Assembly (NCBI GenBank): GCA_963824085.1
Contig: CAWGNT010000015.1
Span: forward strand, 643,447-707,446
DNA: 64,000 bases
Source: JARRNE01 sp963824085
Lineage (GTDB): Bacteria > Pseudomonadota > Gammaproteobacteria > Chromatiales > Chromatiaceae
Direction of reading: 5' to 3'
Part shown: positions 23,707-31,342 of the stretch, piece by piece
Layout of the letters: each line of letters opens with the position of its first letter
How positions within the stretch are numbered: the stretch's first letter is position 1
Translations under genes and position numbers: made by a program
The notes under the pieces: generated by a model
What the model was told of the DNA's origin: nothing
Databases searched by the model: none
Seen by the model: the letters and a program-made list of their open reading frames with translations, nothing else

Positions 23707-24977
23707 GTGAGCTCTCATTGGAGCGCGGGCTCGCGGCATTCCGGCAGGAGATCGATGCGCCGACGGCCGCCTTCTTCTCGAGCTGCGTGCACTGCGGGCT
23801 ATGTGCCCAGGCGTGTCCCTTCTACGTCGAGACCGGCGATCCCAAGTACACGCCGATCCTGAAGCTCGAGCCCCTGCGTATGTTCTGGGAGCGCGAGTAC
23901 ACCCTGTGGGGTAGGCTCAAGGGCATGCTCGGTCTGTCGGGAAAGATCACGGACGAGATGCTCGCCCAGTGGGAGGAGCTGCTGTACGACTCCTGCACCA
24001 TGTGCGGCCGCTGCTCCATAGTCTGTCCGGTAGGTATTGACCTGCAGTACATGATCCGCAAGACCCGGGAGGGCATGGTCGCCTCCGGCCACGCGCCGGA
24101 GGGGCTGATTGGCGCCGCCTCCCGCGCCATTCACACTGGAAGCCCCATGGGGCTGCAGTGGAAGACCCTGAAGGTACAGATCGAGCATGTCGAGAAGAGT
24201 ACCGGACTCACTGTGCCCGTCGACAAGGAAGGCGTCGACTACATGGCCCTCCTCTCCTCGATGGAGGTCATCAACTTCCCCGAGTACCTGGGTGCGATCA
24301 CCAAGATCTTCGCATATGCCGATATCTCCTGGACGCTCAGCACCGACTGCTTCGAGGCGACCAACGCCGGAATTCAGATCGGCTCGAAGGACATCGCCGC
24401 CGAGCTGGTGCAGCGCGTGGTTGATGCCGCAGTCAAGCTGCGAGTGAAGAACGTCATCAGCCCCGAATGCGGGCACGCGTACACGGCAATTCGCTGGGAA
24501 GGCCCGAATCTCATCGGGAAGCCCTACCCCTTCAAGGTCTACCACATCATCGAGGTCCTGGACGAGCTGCGCGCGTCGGGCCGTATCAAGACCGAAGGCA
24601 AGGAGACGGACCGGCTCAGCATGCATGACCCCTGCAACCTGGCACGCAAGAGCGGCGTTATTCAGGAGCAGCGCAACCTCATGGACCTGGTCGCTGACAA
24701 CTTCGTCGACCTCAAGGAGCACGGCAAGTATCAGTGGTGCTGCGGCGCCGGCGGCGGTGTAAGCAGCAACGAGCGCGCCGAAGAGCTCCGGATGACGGCA
24801 TTCAAGCGCAAGAAGGCACAAATCGAGGAGGTCGAGCCGGAACGGATGGTCACCATGTGTGCGACCTGTCGGACGCAGCTTGAGGAGGGCCTCGAGGAAT
24901 TTAACATGGACATCCCCGTAGTGGGCCTGACCGAAATAATCGCCGATCATCTCGTCGAGAAGGAACAGCCGGCATGA
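23703..24977 (+). CDS. isp2: Isp2, heterodisulfide reductase-like Fe-S protein of the hydrogenase
   Basis: Isp2 resembles HdrD/DsrK. The 424 residues contain two [4Fe-4S] ferredoxin motifs near the N-terminus, CVHCGLCAQACPFY and CTMCGRCSIVCPVG. They also have the cysteine-rich CCG-type motifs of heterodisulfide reductases: HDPCNLARKSG, QWCCGAGGG and MCATCRTQLEEG. In DsrK/HdrD such motifs bind a non-cubane cluster that reduces disulfides. The protein has no signal peptide and should act at the cytoplasmic face with Isp1. The final gap to hynL is about 40 bases. Confidence 0.93.
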   Translation: MSELSLERGLAAFRQEIDAPTAAFFSSCVHCGLCAQACPFYVETGDPKYTPILKLEPLRMFWEREYTLWGRLKGMLGLSGKITDEMLAQWEELLYDSCTMCGRCSIVCPVGIDLQYMIRKTREGMVASGHAPEGLIGAASRAIHTGSPMGLQWKTLKVQIEHVEKSTGLTVPVDKEGVDYMALLSSMEVINFPEYLGAITKIFAYADISWTLSTDCFEATNAGIQIGSKDIAAELVQRVVDAAVKLRVKNVISPECGHAYTAIRWEGPNLIGKPYPFKVYHIIEVLDELRASGRIKTEGKETDRLSMHDPCNLARKSGVIQEQRNLMDLVADNFVDLKEHGKYQWCCGAGGGVSSNERAEELRMTAFKRKKAQIEEVEPERMVTMCATCRTQLEEGLEEFNMDIPVVGLTEIIADHLVEKEQPA

Positions 24978-25018
24978 AGCGACCCTCGTCACAGGTCCAC
25001 TGACAGAGAGCAACCGTC

Positions 25019-26749
25019 ATGAGTGAACGCCTAGTCGTCGATCCGATCACCCGCATCGAGGGCCACCTGCGCATCGAGGCCGAGATGGACGGCGAGAACA
25101 TCGCCAAGGCCTACTCCGCCGGCACTATGGTGCGCGGGATAGAGATCATCCTGCGCGGCCGCGATCCGCGGGATGCCTGGGCATTTGCCCAGCGCATCTG
25201 CGGCGTCTGCACACTGGTGCACGGTATCGCCTCGGTACGTGCGGTCGAGGCCGCCTTGGGCTGTCAGATTCCACCCAATGCGCAGCTCATCCGCAACCTG
25301 ATGATCGGTGCGCAGTTTGTGCACGACCACGTAATGCACTTCTATCATCTGCACGCCCTGGACTGGGTCGATGTGGTCAGCGCCTTGAGCGCGGACCCCA
25401 AGGCCACGTCCCAGCTCGCGGAATCCCTGAGCAGCTGGCCTAAGTCATCTCCGGGCTACTTCGCTGACGTTCAGAAGCGCCTAAAAGGCTTCGTAGACTC
25501 CGGACAGCTTGGAATCTTCGCCAACGGCTACTGGGGCAGCCCGCTTTACAAGCTGCCGCCGGAGGCGAACCTCATGGCCGTGGCCCATTACCTCGACGCC
25601 CTGACCTGGCAGCGGGACGTCGCCCGTCTCCATACCATCTTCGGCGGCAGAAACCCCCATCCCAACTTCGTGGTGGGTGGTGTGCCCTGCGCTATCGATC
25701 TCAACTCCGACTCGGCCATCAACTCCAAGAAGCTGGCCCAGGTTCAAACCGTCATCAACAGCATGCGGACGTTCGTGGACCAGGTATACGTCCCGGATAC
25801 CCTTGCGATCGCCGGCTTCTACAAGGACTGGGGACAGCGTGGCGAGGGGCTCGGAAACTTCTTGTGCTACGGGGATCTGCCGGCAACCGGTATGAGCGAG
25901 CCCGGGAGCTTTCTGTTCCCGCCCGGCGTCATCCTCGATCGCGACTTCAACACCGTGCATCCGGTAGACCTCGACGCAGGCGATCAAATCCAGGAGTTCG
26001 TCTCCCACTCTTGGTATGACTATCAGGAAGGAAAGGAACAGGGGCTGCATCCTTACGATGGAGAAACCCGATTCGACTACGATGGACGCGGGGGACCCGT
26101 GCCCCCTTTCTCTCAGCTCAACGTCGAGGACGGCTACTCCTGGCTGAAGTCTCCGCGTTGGAAAGGCAGGCCGGTCGAGGTTGGGCCCTTGGCCAGGGTT
26201 CTCATGCTCTACGCCACCGGGCATGAGCAGACCAAGGACCTCGTCCAGATGACCCTCAAAACGCTCGATATCCCTGTCGAGGCCCTCTTCTCGACGCTCG
26301 GACGTACGGCCGCCCGGACCCTGGAGACCAAGGTCGTTGCAGACACGATGCAGACTTGGTACGACAACCTCATCGCCAATCTGCGCGGCAACGACTTCAA
26401 GACCTTCGACGACACCCTGTGGGACCCGAGCACTTGGCCGTCCAAGTGCCAAGGGGCTGGATTCATGGAGGCGCCGCGCGGCGCCCTGGGACACTGGATC
26501 GTCATCGAGGACGGCAAGATTGCCAACTATCAGGCCGTCGTCCCCTCCACCTGGAATGCGGGCCCGAGGGACCTCAAGGGACAGCCTGGCGCCTATGAGG
26601 CGGCCTTGCAGCACAACCATCAGGTGCTGAACCCGAAGCAGCCCCTCGAAATCCTGCGCACCATCCACTCCTTCGATCCCTGCATCGCCTGCGCCGTGCA
26701 CTTGACGGACCCCGAAACGGGTGAGCGACTGGAGATCAAGGTGACCTGA
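25019..26749 (+). CDS. hynL: [NiFe] hydrogenase large subunit, Isp type
   Basis: This subunit holds the NiFe(CN)2CO active site that oxidises or makes H2. The 576 residues start with VDPITRIEGHLRIE and contain RICGVCTLVHG (L1, the first two nickel cysteines) and, near the end, DPCIACAVH (L2, the other two). Behind the histidine lies a 15-residue tail, LTDPETGERLEIKVT, expected to be cut by the protease at 20637. It has no signal peptide and would be exported with HynS by the Tat system. A rho-independent terminator follows. Confidence 0.96.
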   Translation: MSERLVVDPITRIEGHLRIEAEMDGENIAKAYSAGTMVRGIEIILRGRDPRDAWAFAQRICGVCTLVHGIASVRAVEAALGCQIPPNAQLIRNLMIGAQFVHDHVMHFYHLHALDWVDVVSALSADPKATSQLAESLSSWPKSSPGYFADVQKRLKGFVDSGQLGIFANGYWGSPLYKLPPEANLMAVAHYLDALTWQRDVARLHTIFGGRNPHPNFVVGGVPCAIDLNSDSAINSKKLAQVQTVINSMRTFVDQVYVPDTLAIAGFYKDWGQRGEGLGNFLCYGDLPATGMSEPGSFLFPPGVILDRDFNTVHPVDLDAGDQIQEFVSHSWYDYQEGKEQGLHPYDGETRFDYDGRGGPVPPFSQLNVEDGYSWLKSPRWKGRPVEVGPLARVLMLYATGHEQTKDLVQMTLKTLDIPVEALFSTLGRTAARTLETKVVADTMQTWYDNLIANLRGNDFKTFDDTLWDPSTWPSKCQGAGFMEAPRGALGHWIVIEDGKIANYQAVVPSTWNAGPRDLKGQPGAYEAALQHNHQVLNPKQPLEILRTIHSFDPCIACAVHLTDPETGERLEIKVT

Positions 26750-26802
26750 GCCGGCCGCATTCCGACGCGCGCAGTTTCGGCGCCAGAGAGATCGTGACCA
26801 GG

Positions 26803-26831
26803 ACGCCCTTCGCAACGAAGGGCGTTTCTTT
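26803..26831 (+). terminator. Rho-independent terminator of the hyn-isp operon
   Basis: ACGCCCTTCG-CAA-CGAAGGGCGT forms a perfect 10-bp stem with a three-base loop, followed by TTTCTTT. It lies 54 bases after the hynL stop. Confidence 0.88.
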
Positions 26832-26859
26832 GTAGGCCGCGCTGCTGTGGCAGCGAAAG

Positions 26860-27321
26860 TCAGATATAGCGGCCGGCGGCACCGAGCACCGCCGTACCGA
26901 GCCCCAATATCAGATTGGTCAGGATGACGCGCCGGATTGTCGCGAGATGAGCTCCGGCGACCGGCCAGTCGGACGCAGCCACCGCAACCTTCAGCCGTTT
27001 GTAGGGCACACCCCAGAGAAAGGCGAAGAGGACCGTCATCACAAAGGCGATCCCCATCATCAGGTGAATGGCGAATCCGGCCCTACCGCCGAAGACGCTG
27101 AAGAGAATCCACAGGCCGCTCGCCCAAAGGAGGGTGACAGACCCCCACACCCAAGGGAAGAAACGGTCGAACACCCGCAGCAAGAGGGGCAAGCGCTGGG
27201 GTGGACTCAGGAGCTCGCCCGCGGCCGGGCGGAGCGCCATATGGGCAAAGAACATACCCCCAACCCAGACAATGACGCCGAGCTGATGCAGCGCGAGGGC
27301 CGCCGCCCACTGATAGGACAT
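26860..27321 (-). CDS. CopD-like membrane protein
   Basis: The product has 153 residues with four transmembrane helices and resembles the CopD domain family of small membrane proteins, some of which handle copper or heme. Motifs include LALHQLGVIVWVGGMFFAHM near the N-terminus and FDRFFPWVW. The start at ATG 27321 is preceded by GGAG at a good distance; a TTG seven codons upstream (27342) is the alternative. It follows pgl on the same strand but probably has its own transcript. The function is not specified by the sequence. Confidence 0.8.
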   Translation of the reverse strand: MSYQWAAALALHQLGVIVWVGGMFFAHMALRPAAGELLSPPQRLPLLLRVFDRFFPWVWGSVTLLWASGLWILFSVFGGRAGFAIHLMMGIAFVMTVLFAFLWGVPYKRLKVAVAASDWPVAGAHLATIRRVILTNLILGLGTAVLGAAGRYI

Positions 27322-27366
27322 CTTGCTACTCCTGTCACTCAAACCCGCTGTGTCGACGCACCGACA

Positions 27367-28056
27367 TCAGCCGCCCGCCGCCGCGCGGTCCAACAGTACG
27401 CGGGTGTGTCCCGCGGCAGCGGTCCGCGCGACCGGTAAATCGCCCCCGCCCCGCCACGCCTGAATTGCAGAGTGCTTGCTCGCGCCGGTAACCAAAACCA
27501 ACATCGCCCGAGAGTCGGCCAAGACCCTTGGAGTCAGTGACACTCGATCTGGCGGAGGCTTCGGCGCGTCGTGGACCGGGATGACCAGCGCATCCGGGGG
27601 GACCTCGCGACCAGGAAACAGGCTCGCGGTATGACCGTCTTCGCCCATGCCCAGGAGCACGAGATCGAAGGGCCGCGCCGAGTTGATCGTGTAGACGTAC
27701 TCTTGTGCTGCTCGCTCGGCCCCCAATTCCGAGCGGATGGCGAAGATCCGATCGCCTCGGATCGGGACCTGATCGAGCCAGGCGCGACGTGCAGCAACAT
27801 CATTGCGGTCCGCAGCGTCCGCCGGCAAGCAGCGCTCGTCACCAAAGAAGACCTCCCACGCGGCCCAGTCGGCAGACTCCCGTGCAAGTAGTCGGTAAGC
27901 GGCAAGCGGCGTGGTTCCACCAGCCAGCACAATACGGAACACCCCGCGGGCGGCGATCGCCTTCTCGGCTAGCGCGCGGATGGCGGTGGCAGCGACTTGC
28001 GCCACCGCATCGGCGTCCGGCAGCACCTCGAACCCGAGGTCAGGGCCAACTTCCAT
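27367..28056 (-). CDS. pgl: 6-phosphogluconolactonase
   Basis: Pgl (DevB type) hydrolyses 6-phosphogluconolactone in the oxidative pentose phosphate pathway. The 229 residues show IVLAGGTTPLAAYRLLA, VFFGDERCLPADAADRN and LLGMGEDGHTASLFPG, the three family signatures. The ATG at 28056 has GGGAGA at the right distance; the ATG six codons upstream is less likely. No zwf or other pentose phosphate gene is adjacent. Confidence 0.93.
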   Translation of the reverse strand: MEVGPDLGFEVLPDADAVAQVAATAIRALAEKAIAARGVFRIVLAGGTTPLAAYRLLARESADWAAWEVFFGDERCLPADAADRNDVAARRAWLDQVPIRGDRIFAIRSELGAERAAQEYVYTINSARPFDLVLLGMGEDGHTASLFPGREVPPDALVIPVHDAPKPPPDRVSLTPRVLADSRAMLVLVTGASKHSAIQAWRGGGDLPVARTAAAGHTRVLLDRAAAGG

Positions 28057-28197
28057 GGATCTTTCTCCCTTCATTTTTTACACTTGGCGCGGCGCGGGGC
28101 GCCCCGCCGACGGGGCGAGGGGTGATAGATCTCCCGGCCACCGATCATTAAACAGGTTTCCGCCCCCACCGTCTTGGCTCAGCGTCAGGGGATACTC

Positions 28198-29271
28198 ATG
28201 AATCCGATCAAGATCCTGCTCGTGGATGATTCCAAGTCCGCTCGTTACGCCCTGCGGTTGCAGCTGCAACGCCAAGGGGCAGAAGTCGAGACGGCGGACT
28301 CTGCGGAATCGGCTCTCGAGCGGGTCAAGCAGTCGCCTCCGGACGCTGTCTTCATGGACCATACGATGCCGGGTATGAACGGCTTCGAGGCGCTGGAGAT
28401 CCTCAAGGCCGATGCCGGTACGGCGCATATCCCAGTCGTCATGTGCACCTCCAATGAAGAACCCGAATTCATGGCTCAGGCCCGCCGCAAAGGTGCGTTG
28501 GACATTCTAGCCAAGTCGGCCAGTCCAGAGAAACTGACCGCCCTCCTTGCCCGCCTGCAGGACGCGGTTGGCGCCGCCGCGGCGCCTCCCGCAGCAGCCG
28601 CCGCAACAGCGGCGCCTGCGGCCGTATCGTCGGTAACGGAGACCGCCTCGGAAGCCGCCCGCCGAGAATCCGAACGCTTCCTCGGCGAGCAGCTCGAGCA
28701 ACGCCTGCAAACGATGTTGGAGCCACATCTCAAGACGTTGGCAGATAGAGTCGCAACAGAGGTCCTCGCCCAGACGGAGAAGAAGCTCACCGCCCGCTTG
28801 GAATCGGAGACAAGTCGTCTGCAGACGCATGTAGCACAGGCCCAGAGCGAACAGGTAAGGCTAGCCAGCGATCGAATCCTAAACGACGCCCTGCCAAAGA
28901 TGGTCCACCGGGAGTTGGAAGACGTTGTGCCGCGCGCGGTTCGGCAACAGCTAGAGCATGAGCAGACCGGCATTGCTCAAATGGTTCAGGAGCTCATCGA
29001 CACGACCGTGGACCGGCTGCCGGAAGATCCGACGTTCTTGCGCCGTTTACAGCAAAGGGGGGCGGCCACGGCCGCAAGCAACGCCCAAGAGACGGTCAGA
29101 CGCCACGCGCGGGAGGTGGCCGAGGAGACGGCGGCCGGGCACGCGGGGGCGTTGGCCGAGACCATGCGCAAGGCGACTACCGGCACCAGGCGATTGAGCT
29201 ACGTGCTCGCCTTCGGCGCCGCTCTGATCGGGATCGCGTCGGCCGCGTTGGTCTACCTCCTGCTGCAGTAG
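28198..29271 (+). CDS. Receiver domain protein with a coiled coil and C-terminal membrane anchor
   Basis: Residues 1-120 form a CheY-like receiver with all key residues: KILLVDDSKSA (acidic pair), VFMDHTMPGMNG (phospho-acceptor Asp54), VVMCTSNEE (Thr) and LAKSASPEK (Lys). An Ala/Pro linker follows (about 125-150), then about 180 residues of helical, Gln/Glu-rich sequence likely to form a coiled coil. A single hydrophobic helix at the extreme C-terminus (VLAFGAALIGIASAALVYLL) follows. No DNA-binding or enzymatic output domain is visible. The layout suggests a receiver tethered to the inner membrane by its tail. The start at 28198 is the ATG giving the standard receiver N-terminus. No histidine kinase is adjacent. 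Confidence 0.82.
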   Translation: MNPIKILLVDDSKSARYALRLQLQRQGAEVETADSAESALERVKQSPPDAVFMDHTMPGMNGFEALEILKADAGTAHIPVVMCTSNEEPEFMAQARRKGALDILAKSASPEKLTALLARLQDAVGAAAAPPAAAAATAAPAAVSSVTETASEAARRESERFLGEQLEQRLQTMLEPHLKTLADRVATEVLAQTEKKLTARLESETSRLQTHVAQAQSEQVRLASDRILNDALPKMVHRELEDVVPRAVRQQLEHEQTGIAQMVQELIDTTVDRLPEDPTFLRRLQQRGAATAASNAQETVRRHAREVAEETAAGHAGALAETMRKATTGTRRLSYVLAFGAALIGIASAALVYLLLQ

Positions 29272-29508
29272 TCGCATAGAACAGCTTGAGCGGTAGCTGC
29301 GGACGCCAAGTGGTGCGCACGCCACACGCCGCACCCCATTTTCTGCACGACGACCGATCCGAGCACGGACTCTGGGCACCGGCAGTCTTGCCACTGGACA
29401 CGCCGCCACCCCAGGTGGCTGCAACCGCGGGGCTTGACGCCCATGCATCAAGCGGGGACACTGCCGGCGTCCCGACCCACCAGAATTCAAGATCAGGAGG
29501 ACTCATAC
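29272..29508. other. Gene-free gap before the DsrC-like gene
   Basis: I see no gene in these 237 bases. The end carries a strong ribosome binding site (AGGAGG at about 29496-29501) for the GTG start at 29509. Confidence 0.5.
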
Positions 29509-29871
29509 GTGGCACAAAGCATGAGCGAGATCATGAACCCCAGCAACGTCAACAAGGACGCGGAGTTTCCGAACGCGCCCGAAGGGTGGACGCGCCAGAC
29601 AGCCGAAGCGGCGGCGCAGTCCGATGGCATCAAGCTCAGCGCGGATCACTGGGAAACTATTAAGGCATTGCAGGGCTACTTTGCGCGAGAAGACCGTAAC
29701 CCGAACGTGCGCGAGCTCCACGACGGCCTCGGCGAACGCTTCCACAACCAGGGCGGCCTGAAATACCTCTACGAGATCTTCCCCGGCGGTCCGGTGGCCC
29801 AGGGCTGCCGGTTCGCTGGCCTAGAGGCGCCCGCAGGCGCCGTAGACAAGTCCTTCGGCAGCGTCGTTTAG
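29509..29871 (+). CDS. DsrC/TusE-family sulfur carrier-like protein lacking the penultimate cysteine
   Basis: DsrC and TusE proteins carry sulfur on a C-terminal arm and serve sulfite reductase, heterodisulfide reductase-like complexes or tRNA thiolation. From the GTG at 29509 (AGGAGG upstream) the protein has 120 residues. The fold is clear: NAPEGWTRQTAEAAAQSDGI, SADHWETIKALQGYF, HDGLGERFHNQGGLKYLYEI and FPGGPVAQGCRFAGL. It has Cys100, matching the DsrC cysteine CysB, but the normal TGCV end is AGAV (Ala111), followed by an added DKSFGSVV tail. The residue that carries sulfur in TusE is therefore missing, and a regulatory or thiol-binding role is more likely. A terminator follows. Confidence 0.85.
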   Translation: MAQSMSEIMNPSNVNKDAEFPNAPEGWTRQTAEAAAQSDGIKLSADHWETIKALQGYFAREDRNPNVRELHDGLGERFHNQGGLKYLYEIFPGGPVAQGCRFAGLEAPAGAVDKSFGSVV

Positions 29872-29915
29872 CCAAGGGGTCAGACACGCCAGGCAGACCG
29901 CCTGCGGCGACGAGT

Positions 29916-29946
29916 GAAAACGGCCGGTGATCCGGCCGTTTTCGTT
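29916..29946 (+). terminator. Rho-independent terminator after the DsrC-like gene
   Basis: GAAAACGGCCGG-TGAT-CCGGCCGTTTTC is a 12-bp perfect stem with a four-base loop and a short T-rich tail, 45 bases after the stop. Confidence 0.85.
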
Positions 29947-30214
29947 TGGCTCTTCCCTCTTCCCGCCTCGAATCTGCAACGTCCAACCCCTGTGCGGTGG
30001 CCGGTTGTCACAAACTCGTGACCGCGGTCTCAATAATATTCCGGATCTACATGAGAAATCACAAGAAAAATAGACAGAACGACCTTGTCGTTTGAGGCGC
30101 GAGCGACTATCCTCAAAGGCGTTCGCTCCGCCGTAGGTTACTCCGGCCGCTTTCTCGGTGGCTGCATGGGGCCTGCCAAAATCCACTCTTCAGGGGAAAG
30201 GGTGAGAACCGACC

Positions 30215-31168
30215 ATGACTACACAAAACCGCTTCCTCGACGCCGAACTGCCGGCTGAGCCAGTGTGGCAACCCACCCGGCGCGGCTTTCTTGCCGCCTT
30301 GACGTCCTGCTCCGCAGCCCTCCTGTACGGCACCTCGTCGTTCGGCAAGGCAGCGAGACGCTCGACGTCTTTGCAAACGCAGGTGTTGGCGCTCCTCAAA
30401 CGCCTGCACCGAGAAGGACTCATACATTCCGGCGAAAGGACGTCCTGGTCCGTCTACGATTTCACGACCCGGACCAAGCTGGTCACCATAAACGAGGACG
30501 CTCCACGCCAGGCGGCGAGCATGATCAAGCCATTCGTCGCCCAGGCATTCTTCTTCAAAGTTGAGGAATCGCAGGGCGGGCTGCGCTACACGCGCCAAGT
30601 ACGGCGCACCATGGAGCGCATGATCTGCAAGAGCAACAATAGGGCCACCAATCACCTCATCGAGCTGGTTAGCCGGCACGAGAACAACCGAGGTCCCCGG
30701 GACGTCGAGCGAGTCCTCAAGAACCATGCACCGGGGATCTTCCGCCAAACTCGCATCGTCGAAGAGATCCCGCGCGATGGGAGGACGTATCGCAATCTCG
30801 CTTCCGCTCACGACTACAGCCGGTTCCTCTATGCCCTATGGAACGAGCGGCTTCCGTACGCCGATGAGCTCCGCCACCTAATGGGGCTGCCCAACCGAGA
30901 TCGCATCTCTTACGGCGTCGAGGCGGTCCCTGACAGCGCTGCGGTCTATGACAAGACGGGCTCGACCGCCCGCCTCTGTGGGGACATGGGTATCATTGCG
31001 GCGCCGGGACGCGACGGGCGGACCTATCCATATACCTTCGTCGGCATCATCGAGAGACCGTCGAGGGCGAAGAACTACGGCCGTTGGATCACCCGGCGGA
31101 GCAATGCAATCCGAGCCGTATCGAACCTCGTCTATCTCCACATGAAGGATCGCCACAACTTGGTTTGA
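30215..31168 (+). CDS. Tat-exported serine hydrolase of the class A beta-lactamase/PBP fold
   Basis: The product has 317 residues. An N-terminal Tat signal is visible (PTRRGFLAAL and a hydrophobic stretch, about residues 20-45). The acyl-serine hydrolase motifs follow in order: AASMIKPF (SxxK, about residue 103), CKSNNRATNH (SxN) and YDKTGSTARLCG (KTG). This is the pattern of class A beta-lactamases and related D,D-peptidases. There is no obvious Glu166 omega loop, so a beta-lactamase activity cannot be claimed; a periplasmic peptidase or esterase is equally possible. Monocistronic, with GGGGAAAGG upstream of the ATG. Confidence 0.82.
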   Translation: MTTQNRFLDAELPAEPVWQPTRRGFLAALTSCSAALLYGTSSFGKAARRSTSLQTQVLALLKRLHREGLIHSGERTSWSVYDFTTRTKLVTINEDAPRQAASMIKPFVAQAFFFKVEESQGGLRYTRQVRRTMERMICKSNNRATNHLIELVSRHENNRGPRDVERVLKNHAPGIFRQTRIVEEIPRDGRTYRNLASAHDYSRFLYALWNERLPYADELRHLMGLPNRDRISYGVEAVPDSAAVYDKTGSTARLCGDMGIIAAPGRDGRTYPYTFVGIIERPSRAKNYGRWITRRSNAIRAVSNLVYLHMKDRHNLV

Positions 31169-31342
31169 CCTTGGAAGAGCAGTCGGCGATCAGCCTCCAG
31201 CCCTGTCGCGTGGTCACGTCTCGACATTTGGTGCGATCACCCAAGGGGGTGGGCGACAAGATGGCTTGTTCGGACGCCAACTGTTCGATCTTGACCCACT
31301 GGAGGCTGGGGACCGGAAGCCGATAGCTCTCTTCGGATTTGA

